A DNA stretch of 53,268 bases, taken from CAYPTY01 sp964413935. Lineage in GTDB: Bacteria > Bacteroidota > Rhodothermia > Balneolales > Balneolaceae. The stretch spans positions 1 to 53,268 of the forward strand of contig CAYPTY010000017.1 of assembly GCA_964413935.1 (NCBI GenBank). The letters run 5' to 3'. Positions 8,172 to 16,994 of this stretch are shown one piece after another (the stretch's first letter is position 1; each line of letters begins with the position of its first letter). The position numbers were made by a program, and so were the translations under genes. Under the pieces are notes generated by a model. That model was not told the origin of the DNA. It did no database searches and saw only the letters and a list, made by a program, of their open reading frames with translations.

Positions 8172-9178
8172 GCACGGAAGAACCGAAAAAAGAAGAAAAT
8201 AAAACCAATCCGGAATTTGAACAGCGAACCGACCTGAGCGGCATTCATGCTTTTGTTGAATCGGTTCGGGAACAAATCGGCAAGGTGATCATCGGGCAGC
8301 AGGAAATGGTGGATCTGCTGATTGCAGCACTTCTTGCTGACGGACATGTACTTATTGAAGGAGTACCGGGAGTTGCCAAAACCCTGACAACCAAATTACT
8401 AGCCCAGATTATTGACGCAGATTTCTCCCGTATTCAGTTCACGCCCGATCTGATGCCGGCCGATGTTATTGGTACCTCCATCTTTAATCCCAAAAAGTCT
8501 GATTTCGAATTCAAACAGGGCCCTGTTTTCTCCAACATTGTACTCATTGATGAAATCAACCGTTCACCGGCCAAGACACAGGCTGCTTTATTTGAAGTGA
8601 TGGAGGAAAAACAGATAACCGTTGACGGACAGACCTATAAGCTGGAGCCTCCTTTCTTTGTAATCGCAACACAGAATCCCATCGAACACGAAGGTACCTA
8701 CCGACTGCCCGAAGCCCAATTGGATCGCTTCCTCTTCAAAATTGATGTTCCTTATCCCAAACTGGATGAGGAGATCGAAATTATTTCAGGTGCCTACGAT
8801 CGACAGGGCGCTGATGCCACCGGCAGCATGGAAAAAGTACTGGATCGTAAAAGAATCAGCGAGCAGCGCAAAACTGTGATGGGCGTGCATGTGGAAAAAT
8901 CCCTGATGAAGTACATCGCAGAGATTATCCAAATGACCCGAAACAGTTCTTCTATTTACATCGGTGCTTCGCCGCGAGCCTCTGTTTTTGTGATGAAAGC
9001 CTCCCAGGCATGGGCCGCTATGCAGGACCGCGATTTTGTTATTCCGGATGATGTAAAAGCTGTGATCAAGCCGGTACTGCGCCATCGAATTACGCTCACA
9101 CCGGAACAGGAAATGGAAGGAGTTACCACCGACAAAGTCATTGAACGACTGCTTGAAAAAGTGGAGGTGCCCAGATAG
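8168..9178 (+). CDS. MoxR-family AAA+ ATPase
   Basis: The 336-residue protein has a AAA_3 core. Walker A is GVPGVAKT (65-72), Walker B is VLIDEINRSP with D128-E129, sensor 1 is FFVIATQNPIEHEGTYRLPEAQLDRF, and a C-terminal AAA lid follows. MoxR ATPases act as chaperone-like remodelers. They are usually encoded immediately before a DUF58 protein, exactly as here, and are linked to envelope stress or maturation of a partner complex. ATGA overlap upstream and TAGTG overlap downstream make this part of one operon. The substrate cannot be inferred. Confidence 0.95.
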   Translation: MSTEEPKKEENKTNPEFEQRTDLSGIHAFVESVREQIGKVIIGQQEMVDLLIAALLADGHVLIEGVPGVAKTLTTKLLAQIIDADFSRIQFTPDLMPADVIGTSIFNPKKSDFEFKQGPVFSNIVLIDEINRSPAKTQAALFEVMEEKQITVDGQTYKLEPPFFVIATQNPIEHEGTYRLPEAQLDRFLFKIDVPYPKLDEEIEIISGAYDRQGADATGSMEKVLDRKRISEQRKTVMGVHVEKSLMKYIAEIIQMTRNSSSIYIGASPRASVFVMKASQAWAAMQDRDFVIPDDVKAVIKPVLRHRITLTPEQEMEGVTTDKVIERLLEKVEVPR

Positions 9179-10509
9179 TGACCTTTCTCCGTAGTCTTTA
9201 TCTGAAAGGCCGGCTTTTCTGGGGTTTAGGTGCCATCTCAGCGGCATTCATCCTGGCATATCTGCTGCCCCAGCTTTCTATACTGCCCTTGCTCATGGTA
9301 GTAGCTCTGGCTGTGGCTTTAGTGTCAGATCTGCTGCTGCTCTATCAGGTAAAGCATGGTGTCCGGGTTAGCCGGAGCGCCCCACAGCGGCTCTCCAATG
9401 GAGATGAAAATCCTATTTACCTGAATGCAGAATGCTATTACCCATATCATGTGGATGTTGAAATTATCGATGAGATACCACATCAGTTCCAGATCCGTGA
9501 TTTCAGTATAAAGACGCGGTTCAGCGGAAACGAGCGACGAACCCTCAGTTATTCACTGCGTCCGGTTCAGCGGGGTGAATATGAATTCGGAGATATCCTG
9601 TGCTATGTTGAAACACCCATCGGGCTGATTCGGCGTAAAGTGCGAAATAGCTGCAAAGAAACCATTCCGGTATATCCCTCTTTCATACAGATGCGGAAAT
9701 TTGAACTCTATGCAATCTCCAACCGGCTTACCGACATAGGTGTGAAGAAAATCCGCCGGCTGGGCCACACCATGGAGTTTGACCAGATCCGGAATTATGT
9801 ACAGGGGGATGATATCCGTTCCATCAACTGGAAGGCCACCGCACGCTCGGGCGAGCTGATGGTAAATCAGTATCAGGATGAAAAATCCCAGCAGGTTATT
9901 AATGTGATCGACAAGGGTCGTGTAATGAAAATGCCTTTTGAGGGGCTTCACCTGCTTGATTATGCTATCAACACCAGCCTGGTATTATCGAATATCGCAC
10001 TGCTGAAGCAGGATAAAGCCGGTCTCATGGTTTTTAATAACCGTGATGCGAATTATGTGGAACCTGCCCAGAAACGAACCCATATTCAGCGCATTCAGGA
10101 AGCTCTTTATAAGGTGAATACCAACTTCATGGAATCCGATTTTGAAGCCCTTTACATCAACCTGCGGCAAAAAGTACGTCAGCGCAGCCTGATCCTGCTC
10201 TACACTAATTTTGAGACTTTTTCATCCATGCAGCGGCAGCTACCCTACTTACAGCGTATTGCCAAAGATCATTTGCTGGTCACCATCTTTTTTGAGAATA
10301 CGGAACTCACCAAGCTCATCGAGAAGGAAAGCGAAAGCCTGCCGGAGATTTACACCAAAACCATCGCTGAGAAGTTTGCCTATGAGAAAAGGGAAATCGT
10401 TCGCTACCTGAATCAGCGCGGCATTCAGACCATCCTCACTCCGCCCAAAGAACTCTCCGTGAATGCGATCAACAAATATCTGGAACTGAAGTCCAGAGGA
10501 CTGATTTAA
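9178..10509 (+). CDS. DUF58 domain protein (vWA-like), partner of MoxR
   Basis: The 443-residue protein starts at a GTG overlapping the moxR stop by one base. Two adjacent membrane helices (about 13-55) lead to a beta-rich region with LRPVQRGEYEFGD. The DUF58 signature follows: RRLGHTMEFDQIRNYVQGDD then IRSINWKATARSGELMV. A vWA-like C-terminal half with a degenerate metal site (VINVIDKGRVM) ends the protein. DUF58 proteins are the standard partners of MoxR ATPases. The stop shares four bases (TTAA) with the stop of the facing E1 gene, so there is no room for a terminator between them. Confidence 0.9.
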   Translation: MTFLRSLYLKGRLFWGLGAISAAFILAYLLPQLSILPLLMVVALAVALVSDLLLLYQVKHGVRVSRSAPQRLSNGDENPIYLNAECYYPYHVDVEIIDEIPHQFQIRDFSIKTRFSGNERRTLSYSLRPVQRGEYEFGDILCYVETPIGLIRRKVRNSCKETIPVYPSFIQMRKFELYAISNRLTDIGVKKIRRLGHTMEFDQIRNYVQGDDIRSINWKATARSGELMVNQYQDEKSQQVINVIDKGRVMKMPFEGLHLLDYAINTSLVLSNIALLKQDKAGLMVFNNRDANYVEPAQKRTHIQRIQEALYKVNTNFMESDFEALYINLRQKVRQRSLILLYTNFETFSSMQRQLPYLQRIAKDHLLVTIFFENTELTKLIEKESESLPEIYTKTIAEKFAYEKREIVRYLNQRGIQTILTPPKELSVNAINKYLELKSRGLI

Positions 10510-12917
10510 TAGATCGCTGGAAAACGTGCTGGTTCACATTCCTGCATGATGCCATACACCAGCTCAAAGATATCTTCAGCGGATGGTTTGGAGAAATAAT
10601 CACCATCAGAAGCATAAGCGGGACGATGATCCTTCGCAGAAATACAAAGTGGCTTGGAGTCCAGATAGGAATAACCACCCTGCTCATAGATTACCTTTTC
10701 CATCATGTATGCTGAGGCACCGCCCGGCACGTCCTCATCCACAAAGGCAATTCTGTTGGTCTTTTTGAGGCTTTCCACAATCATATGGTTCAGGTCGAAT
10801 GGCAGAAGTGTTCTCACATCGATCAGTTCAACGGAAATACCTGCATTCTCAAATGCCGGAAGCAGACCCTCAATGATATTGAAGGTTGAACCATAGGAAA
10901 CGATGGTTACATCATCCCCCTCACTAACAATCTCGGGAATACCCAGCGGAGTGGTAAAATCTCCCAGGTTGGTTGGCAGGTCTTCCTTCAGCCGGTAACC
11001 GTTCAATGGTTCAATGATCAGAGCTGGATCATCTCCCTGAATCAGGGTATTATAGAATCCTGCTGCGGTAGTCAGGTTTCTGGGAACGCAAACATGCACG
11101 CCTCTTATCCCATTAATAATCATTCCCATAGGTGATCCTGAATGCCAGATGCCTTCAAGACGGTGCCCGCGGGTACGAACGATCAGCGGAGCTGCCTGTC
11201 CGCCCTTAGTGCGGTATCTGAGTGTGGACAGATCATCACTCAGCCCCTGGAAACAGTAAAGCAGGTAATCCAGATACTGGATTTCAGCAATGGGACGGAG
11301 TCCGCGCATCGCCATTCCAATTCCCTGCCCCAGAATGGTAGCCTCACGGATACCGGCATCCGAAACGCGGATTTCGCCGAATTTCTCCTGCATGCCTTCA
11401 AGGCCAAGGTTAACGTCACCCAGCTGACCCGAATCCTCACCAAAAACAAGGGTATTCGGATGGCGCTCAAAGAGCACTTCAAAATTATCCCGAAGAACAA
11501 CCCGGCCGTCAACCCGTTTTGGTTTTTCATATTCAGGTTTTACTTCTCCCACATTCAGCGGAGAATTCGGGGTTTCACTGTATAGATGTGAGTTGTACCG
11601 GTCTTTATTCAGCTCTTCCTGCTCTTTCAGCCAGGACTTGAGCTCGTTGATGGTATCATTTTCGGTTCCTCTCACCTCAACCAATGTTCTGCGGGCTGCC
11701 GATAGGATATGCCGGCGAATAGCGGTGGCGTTGTTCTTCAGATTTCGGTGAATTTCTTTGAGTGAATCATTACCCAGATCATCTGAAATTTTCTGAATCA
11801 GGCCAAGAATGTGGGTTTTTTCCTCCTTCAGAGGATCCATGAAGGCTTTCCAGGCATTATTTTTAGCCTCATTGGCTTCTTCTTCAGCCTCTTTTTCAAT
11901 CTCTTCCAGCTTCTTCTTGGTGGCAACTTTGTTGGAGAGCATCCATTTCTTCAACTGTTCCAGACAGCAATACTCAGTTTCCCACTCGAGGCGCTCTTTA
12001 GACTTATAACGCTCATGTGATCCTGAGGTCGAATGTCCCTGAGGCTGGGTAACTTCCTCCACGTGTACCAGTACGGGCACATGCTCTTTGCGGGCCAGTT
12101 CTGTTGCTTTTTTATAGGTATCCAGCAGGGCTTCGTAATCCCAGGCTTTGACTGTGATGATCTCCCAGCCGTTTTTGTCCTTTGTTCGCTGGAACCCGGC
12201 CAGTACTTCTGAAATACTTTCTTTGGTGGTCTGATATTTCTTGGCAACTGATATACCGTAGCCATCATCCCAGACCGACATCACAATAGGTACCTGAAGC
12301 ACGCCAGCAGCATTGATGGTTTCCCAGAATATTCCTTCAGAGGTGGATGCATCCCCGATGGTACCGAATGCAACTTCATTTCCTTTATTAGAGAAACTGC
12401 TGAATTCTTTCAGTTCTTCGACATTACGATACACTTTTGAAGCCTGCGCCAGCCCGAGAAGTCTCGGCATCTGACCCGCTGTTGGAGAGATATCGGATGA
12501 GGTATTTTTTGATTTACTTTGCTCAATCCACTTTCCCTCATCATCAATCAACCGTGTGGCAAAGTGAGAATTCATCTGCCGGCCGGCGCTGAACGGATCG
12601 GCTTGTACATCCGCATGAGCATATAGCTGAGCAAAAAACTGCTGTGGTTCCATCCCCCCGATGGCCAGCATGAATGTCTGATCCCGATAATAGCCCGAAC
12701 GAAAATCCCCTTCCTTAAAATACTTGGCCATCGCAATTTGCGGTATCTCTTTTCCATCCCCGAAAATGCCAAACTTGGCTTTGCCGCTCAGTACTTCTTT
12801 TCTGCCGATAAGCGACATATGACGGCTCAGCCATCCCAGACGGTAATCTTCCAGGATCTCCTTTTTTCTCGCCGCGCTGATGGTAGATTTATTGCTCTTT
12901 GCCTTGGTCGTGGCCAT
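10506..12917 (-). CDS. 2-oxoacid dehydrogenase E1, fused alpha and beta subunits
   Basis: The protein has 803 residues from the ATG at 12915-12917. That start has AGAGGA six bases upstream and replaces a non-ATG start 72 bases earlier. The first half is an E1-alpha TPP domain with FGTIGDASTSEGIFWETINA and then VWDDGYGIS, where GDA and a WDD replace the usual GDG and NN. The second half is E1-beta: FGEDSGQLGDVNLGLEGM, AEIQYLDYLLY, and a transketolase C domain with IVSYGSTF. It probably decarboxylates branched-chain 2-oxoacids or pyruvate and feeds an E2 lipoyl protein that is not encoded nearby. A 17-bp inverted repeat lies in its leader. The unusual TPP motif recurs in the large Bacteroidota E1 family, so I read it as family variation and not damage. 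Confidence 0.9.
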   Translation of the reverse strand: MATTKAKSNKSTISAARKKEILEDYRLGWLSRHMSLIGRKEVLSGKAKFGIFGDGKEIPQIAMAKYFKEGDFRSGYYRDQTFMLAIGGMEPQQFFAQLYAHADVQADPFSAGRQMNSHFATRLIDDEGKWIEQSKSKNTSSDISPTAGQMPRLLGLAQASKVYRNVEELKEFSSFSNKGNEVAFGTIGDASTSEGIFWETINAAGVLQVPIVMSVWDDGYGISVAKKYQTTKESISEVLAGFQRTKDKNGWEIITVKAWDYEALLDTYKKATELARKEHVPVLVHVEEVTQPQGHSTSGSHERYKSKERLEWETEYCCLEQLKKWMLSNKVATKKKLEEIEKEAEEEANEAKNNAWKAFMDPLKEEKTHILGLIQKISDDLGNDSLKEIHRNLKNNATAIRRHILSAARRTLVEVRGTENDTINELKSWLKEQEELNKDRYNSHLYSETPNSPLNVGEVKPEYEKPKRVDGRVVLRDNFEVLFERHPNTLVFGEDSGQLGDVNLGLEGMQEKFGEIRVSDAGIREATILGQGIGMAMRGLRPIAEIQYLDYLLYCFQGLSDDLSTLRYRTKGGQAAPLIVRTRGHRLEGIWHSGSPMGMIINGIRGVHVCVPRNLTTAAGFYNTLIQGDDPALIIEPLNGYRLKEDLPTNLGDFTTPLGIPEIVSEGDDVTIVSYGSTFNIIEGLLPAFENAGISVELIDVRTLLPFDLNHMIVESLKKTNRIAFVDEDVPGGASAYMMEKVIYEQGGYSYLDSKPLCISAKDHRPAYASDGDYFSKPSAEDIFELVYGIMQECEPARFPAIY

Positions 12918-12970
12918 AAAAAGTCCTCTTTTTAAACTTGGTTCAGGGGGAAATTTCGGGGGCAGGAAAA

Positions 12971-13018
12971 TACGGTTAGATCGGCTCATTCACAATTAAA
13001 CGAACCGAACTAACCGTA
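12971..13018 (-). terminator. 17-bp imperfect inverted repeat between fumC and E1
   Basis: Arms 12971-12987 and 13002-13018 pair at 15 of 17 positions, with one mismatch being G:U-compatible, around a 14-base loop. Read leftward, the stem is followed by TTTT only, so it may be a weak terminator for fumC. Its place in the E1 leader, 54 bases before the start codon, also allows a regulatory role. A possible E1 -7 box (TATTTTCC) begins inside its lower arm. Confidence 0.5.
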
Positions 13019-13055
13019 ATTTAAAACAAGGAAAAACAGTATTGGAACCGCTTTT

Positions 13056-14447
13056 CTATTCCGTGAATCCGCCCTCGGTCATCTTGATGGGATCCAGCGC
13101 GCTTTCCAGCTCTTCTTTACTCAGATCCGTCATTTCCAGAGCCACATCCAGAACAGCCCTGTTTTCAGCAAAGGCCTTTTTTGCGATCTTGGCTGCCAGA
13201 TCATACCCGATGATCGGATTAAGGGCAGTAACCAGGATCGGATTTCTGCCGACCATCTCTTTAATCACTTCCTCACGCACTTCAATTTTGGATACTGAGC
13301 GGTCTGCAAGATTTCGGGATGCATTCGCAAGCAGTTCGATGGACTGCAACAGGTTGTGCGCCACCACAGGCAGCATCACATTCAGCTCAAAATTACCCAT
13401 TTGACCACCTACCGTAACGGAAGCATCATTTCCAATCACCTGAGCACAAACCATGGTCAGTGATTCCTCAATTACCGGATTTACTTTGCCCGGCATGATG
13501 GAAGACCCGGGCTGGAGGGCTGCCAGCTGTATTTCGCCCAGTCCGCTGTTCGGACCTGAATTCATCCAGCGGAGGTCATTGCCAATTTTCATCAGGCTGA
13601 CGGCTATGGTTTTCAGCTGACCGCTAAGCTCAACCGGTGCATCCACCGTTGCCTGAGCTTCAAAATGGTTTTCAGCTTCTATAAACCGTTCTTCCGTCAA
13701 TTCAGATACTTTTTCGGCGAACAGCTTACCAAAACGGGGGTGTGTGTTGATTCCAGTACCGACAGCGGTTCCACCCTGAGGCAGTTCTCTGACCCTTTTC
13801 AGGCTGCCTTCCAGCCTTTCAATACCCAGCTCAATCTGTCTGGCGTAGCCACCAAACTCCTGTTCGATGGTTACCGGCATTGCGTCCATAAGATGGGTGC
13901 GGCCGGTTTTAACCACATGTGAAAATTCTTTGCCCTTGAACTGGAAGGTATCATGCAGATGCAGAAGTGCAGGAATCAGATCCTGCTTTACGCTGAGCAG
14001 GGCAGCAATACGGATGGCCGTAGGAATCACATCATTGGAGCTCTGACCGAAGTTTACATGATCATTCGGATGAATTTTCGGTTCGATGTCGCCAGCAATC
14101 TGATTGGCCCGATTGGCGATCACCTCGTTTGCATTCATATTCGAGGAAGTACCTGATCCGGTCTGGAAGATGTCTACCACAAACTCTGCATCATGCTTGC
14201 CATCGATTACTTCCTGCGCTGCAGCCTCAATTGCTTCCGCAATCTTCGCATCCAGTAAATCAAGCTCTGCGTTGGCAGTCGCGGCAGCCTTTTTAACAAT
14301 TCCCAGTGCTTTAATAAATGCAGAACTGAAGGTTATTCCGCTGATCGGGAAGTTTTCAAAAGCTCTTTGTGTTTGGGCCGCATAAAGGGCATTGGCTGGG
14401 ACTTTAACCTCTCCCATGGAGTCTTTTTCTATTCGGTAATCACTCAT
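13056..14447 (-). CDS. fumC: Fumarate hydratase, class II
   Basis: The protein has 463 residues from ATG 14445-14447; a start 51 bases further upstream would add a non-conserved tail. It has the fumarase/aspartase superfamily layout: TGSGTSSNMNANEV at 96-109, TGRTHLMDA near 181-189, and the superfamily signature GSSIMPGKVNP at 314-324 with catalytic Ser315 or Ser316 in the flexible loop. The length is right for iron-free FumC. It interconverts fumarate and malate in the TCA cycle. It is the middle of a leftward series, with the acyltransferase gene 72 bases upstream and E1 downstream past an inverted repeat, so the metabolic pair E1-fumC may be transcribed separately from the lipid genes. Confidence 0.95.
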   Translation of the reverse strand: MSDYRIEKDSMGEVKVPANALYAAQTQRAFENFPISGITFSSAFIKALGIVKKAAATANAELDLLDAKIAEAIEAAAQEVIDGKHDAEFVVDIFQTGSGTSSNMNANEVIANRANQIAGDIEPKIHPNDHVNFGQSSNDVIPTAIRIAALLSVKQDLIPALLHLHDTFQFKGKEFSHVVKTGRTHLMDAMPVTIEQEFGGYARQIELGIERLEGSLKRVRELPQGGTAVGTGINTHPRFGKLFAEKVSELTEERFIEAENHFEAQATVDAPVELSGQLKTIAVSLMKIGNDLRWMNSGPNSGLGEIQLAALQPGSSIMPGKVNPVIEESLTMVCAQVIGNDASVTVGGQMGNFELNVMLPVVAHNLLQSIELLANASRNLADRSVSKIEVREEVIKEMVGRNPILVTALNPIIGYDLAAKIAKKAFAENRAVLDVALEMTDLSKEELESALDPIKMTEGGFTE

Positions 14448-14519
14448 CACAGTCAGTTTTTGGTTCAGCTGACAAGATAAGAAATGAGCCAAACCCATAC
14501 CGAAGATACCGGTAAATTA

Positions 14520-15641
14520 TCAGAGCTTTTTGCCGTACATGAAGTAAGTTTTATCCCGGACTCCACCGATCTTTTCCGCAACCCGGATCATTTCGGTGTT
14601 CGTTTCCAGAATCCAGCTGAGTTCTGATTCCGTGATCCCTTTTTTCGGACCATTCTCAATTGACCTTTGATGCAGCAGGGCATCAATTCCTTTACCCTGA
14701 TATTCAGGCAATACACCCATTAGAGCTGTACGGCATCGATTGATCTTTTTGCGACCTGTTAGCAGCCTGATAATTCCGAAAGGAAACAGATTACCATTCA
14801 TCTTTTCAAAAATCTGATTGTAATCAGGCAAAGCCACTGAAAAAGCGATGGGCTCGCCGTCTACTTCAGCAACGGCCGTCAGATCCGGGTCCAGAATCAT
14901 TTTCAGGTCTTTAGCCACAGCATCCATTTCAGCTTTGCTCAGCGGAATAAAACCCCAGTTTTTGGCCCAGGCTTTATTGAAAATATTCAGGATGATATCT
15001 GCTTCATCATCCATTTTTTTCAAGTTTACCGGACGTATTTTCAATCCCGGATTGCGCTTCATCACAATTTCGCCGGCTCTCTTGATGCGGTCCATTGACA
15101 CCGTTTCATCATTTACCACGTAGGCGAACATGCCCATTTCTTTTTCATAACCACCATCCGAAAAAAGTTTCGGATAGTAATTCTTGTTGTAAGGCATGAG
15201 GATGTATGGTTTTTTCTCAAAGCCATCAACCAGAACACCTATGGTGTCCATCATACTCGGACTGGCAGGTCCAATCACCTTTTCCATTCCCTTATCCCGG
15301 AGCCAGTCTTCCGCTACTTTAAAGAGCAGGTCGGCGGTTGATTTATCGTCAATGCATTCAAAAAACCCGAAATGACCTGTCTTGGAATTATGAAAGTTGT
15401 TGTAGCGGTGATCAATAACTGCAGCTATTCGTCCTGCAGGTTTGCCGTTTTTCTCAGCATAAAACAGGATGATCTCAGCGTTTTCGAAAAATGGGTTCTT
15501 TTGGGTATCGATCAGTTTTTTCTGATCCATACGAAGCGGGGGCACCCAGTTTTCGTCATCTTTATACAGCTTATAGGGCAACTCGATGAACTTTTTGCGC
15601 TCATCAATGTCTGCGACAACCGTCACCCCATTAGTATTCAT
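14520..15641 (-). CDS. GNAT-like N-acyltransferase beside serine palmitoyltransferase; candidate bacterial ceramide synthase
   Basis: The 373-residue soluble protein opens with a conserved FIELPYKLYKDDENWVPPL (about 18-36) and NPFFENAEIILFYAEKNGKPAGRIAA. It ends in a GNAT-type acyl-CoA region with GVLPEYQGKGIDALLHQ, whose QGKGI resembles the pyrophosphate-binding loop Q/RxxGxG/A. Proteins with this N-terminal pattern are often encoded next to serine palmitoyltransferase. At least one family of such N-acyltransferases has been reported as a bacterial ceramide synthase in Caulobacter; I recall this and have not checked the alignment. The gene lies 27 bases downstream of the SPT gene on the same strand, which supports N-acylation of a long-chain base. 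A general acetyltransferase of unknown substrate remains possible. Confidence 0.7.
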   Translation of the reverse strand: MNTNGVTVVADIDERKKFIELPYKLYKDDENWVPPLRMDQKKLIDTQKNPFFENAEIILFYAEKNGKPAGRIAAVIDHRYNNFHNSKTGHFGFFECIDDKSTADLLFKVAEDWLRDKGMEKVIGPASPSMMDTIGVLVDGFEKKPYILMPYNKNYYPKLFSDGGYEKEMGMFAYVVNDETVSMDRIKRAGEIVMKRNPGLKIRPVNLKKMDDEADIILNIFNKAWAKNWGFIPLSKAEMDAVAKDLKMILDPDLTAVAEVDGEPIAFSVALPDYNQIFEKMNGNLFPFGIIRLLTGRKKINRCRTALMGVLPEYQGKGIDALLHQRSIENGPKKGITESELSWILETNTEMIRVAEKIGGVRDKTYFMYGKKL

Positions 15642-15668
15642 AGCCAGACGTTAGAAAAGTGCTTGTTC

Positions 15669-16910
15669 TTAATTTTCCAGAAGAGAATGACCATTGTGAT
15701 CAATAATACCATGCTTGATTCCGGCTTTTCGGAACATTTCCAGAATATCGTCCAGATGCTCATTGGTATGAGTAGCCATGTAGCTGGTTCTGATCAGGGA
15801 TTGCCCCTTAGGAACCGCTGGTGGAACTACAGCATTGGTATACACTCCAAATTCGAACAGATCTTTCCAGAATTCGAAGCATTTGATCATTTCGCCAATT
15901 ACAACCGGAATGATCGGAGTCTCACTGGTCCAAACATTGAATCCCAGCTTGCGCAGCTCAGTGCGCATGTATATAGAAATTTCCTCCAGTCTCTTCAGTC
16001 TCCAGGGTTCTTCCTGAAGTATTTCCAGTGCCTTCAGTACCGTTGCCACATTTGCCGGTGGCATGGAGGCAGAAAAAATATGAGCCGGTGAGTGATGTCG
16101 TATAAAGTCGATGACAGGTTGATCACCAACCAGAAAACCACCCAGCGATGCAAACGACTTGGAGAAAGTACCGGAAATCAGGTCAACCTCATCGGATAAC
16201 CCAAATACAGAAGCAGATCCACGGCCACCATCTCCGACCACACCAATGGCATGGGCGTCATCCAGATATAGTCTTGCACCAAATTCCTTGGCAATCTCAA
16301 CCAGTTCCGGCACTTTGGCCAGCGTACCTGACATAGAGAACACCCCATCTGTGACAATGATTTTACCTGCTTCAGGATCCGCTTTAGCCATCAGCTTACG
16401 GAGTTGATCCATGTCGTTGTGCTGATAACGCACGGTGGTAGCGTTTGAACAAAGGGTCCCAACTACAATGCAGGCATGATTGTCGCGATCTGAGAAAATA
16501 ATGTCTTTGCGGCCGGCAATGGTCTGAATAGATCCCTCATTGGTCTGATAGCCGGTACTGAACAGAACACAGGCTTCCTTATTCAGGAATTTGGCCAGTT
16601 TTTCTTCCAGTTCAAGGTGGAGATCAAGGGTACCATTCAGATAACGGGATCCGGTACAGCCGGTGCCGTATTTATCCAGCACATTTTTCGCTGCTTCGAT
16701 GGTTCTGGGATCGTTTGTCAGGCCCAGATAATTATTGGATCCGGCCATGATGACATCACGCCCTTCAATGCGAACGGTTTCCCCGTTTGTGTCCTGAAGC
16801 GGTTTGAAATAGGGATAAAGGCCCATTTCCTTTACTTCATCGGCCCTTGTAAAATTGTATGCTTTGGTGAATATGTCGTTAACGCGCACGTCAGTCTTAA
16901 TATCGGCCAT
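15669..16910 (-). CDS. spt: Serine palmitoyltransferase (alpha-oxoamine synthase family)
   Basis: The 413-residue PLP enzyme closely follows bacterial SPT of the Bacteroides type: GLYPYFKPLQ near residue 30, AGSNNYLGL, GTGCTGSRYLNGTLDLHLELE, H145 of DRDNHACIV (stacks on PLP), D217-D218-A-H220, and Schiff-base Lys251 in GTFSKSFASLGGF. SPT condenses serine with an acyl thioester to 3-ketosphinganine. The same fold also includes KBL, BioF and the cysteate acyltransferase of sulfonolipid synthesis. Salinibacter and other relatives make sulfonolipids, so cysteate is a real alternative substrate. A good -33/-7 promoter lies 32 bases before the ATG, so the SPT and N-acyltransferase genes probably form their own unit within a longer leftward run. 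Confidence 0.88.
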   Translation of the reverse strand: MADIKTDVRVNDIFTKAYNFTRADEVKEMGLYPYFKPLQDTNGETVRIEGRDVIMAGSNNYLGLTNDPRTIEAAKNVLDKYGTGCTGSRYLNGTLDLHLELEEKLAKFLNKEACVLFSTGYQTNEGSIQTIAGRKDIIFSDRDNHACIVVGTLCSNATTVRYQHNDMDQLRKLMAKADPEAGKIIVTDGVFSMSGTLAKVPELVEIAKEFGARLYLDDAHAIGVVGDGGRGSASVFGLSDEVDLISGTFSKSFASLGGFLVGDQPVIDFIRHHSPAHIFSASMPPANVATVLKALEILQEEPWRLKRLEEISIYMRTELRKLGFNVWTSETPIIPVVIGEMIKCFEFWKDLFEFGVYTNAVVPPAVPKGQSLIRTSYMATHTNEHLDDILEMFRKAGIKHGIIDHNGHSLLEN

Positions 16911-16941
16911 TCCTGCAACCTCGGAATAAAATTTTAACCTT

Positions 16942-16972
16942 TGAATATACTTAGTATTAATCTCGTATCAAA
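16942..16972 (-). promoter_or_regulatory. Candidate Bacteroidota-type promoter of spt
   Basis: On the minus strand TTTG (16969-16972) is followed after exactly 19 bases by TATATTCA (16942-16949). The -33 box is exact and the -7 box matches TAnnTTTG at four of six fixed positions. The spacing equals the published Bacteroides consensus. Predicted 5' UTR is about 25 bases. No transcript data support it. Confidence 0.45.
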
Positions 16973-16994
16973 TTAATGATAAGCCTCTGTAAAC

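Noticed and set aside
12936..12964. GGGGGAAATTTCGGGGG block in the E1 leader
   Set aside because: The core is an 8-base palindrome but the flanks are direct G runs, so it does not fold; composition alone explains it.
12918..12989. N-terminal extension of the E1 protein
   Set aside because: The ATG at 12917 has a good AGAGGA site and the conserved start; the extension is proline- and arginine-rich with no homology that I recognise.
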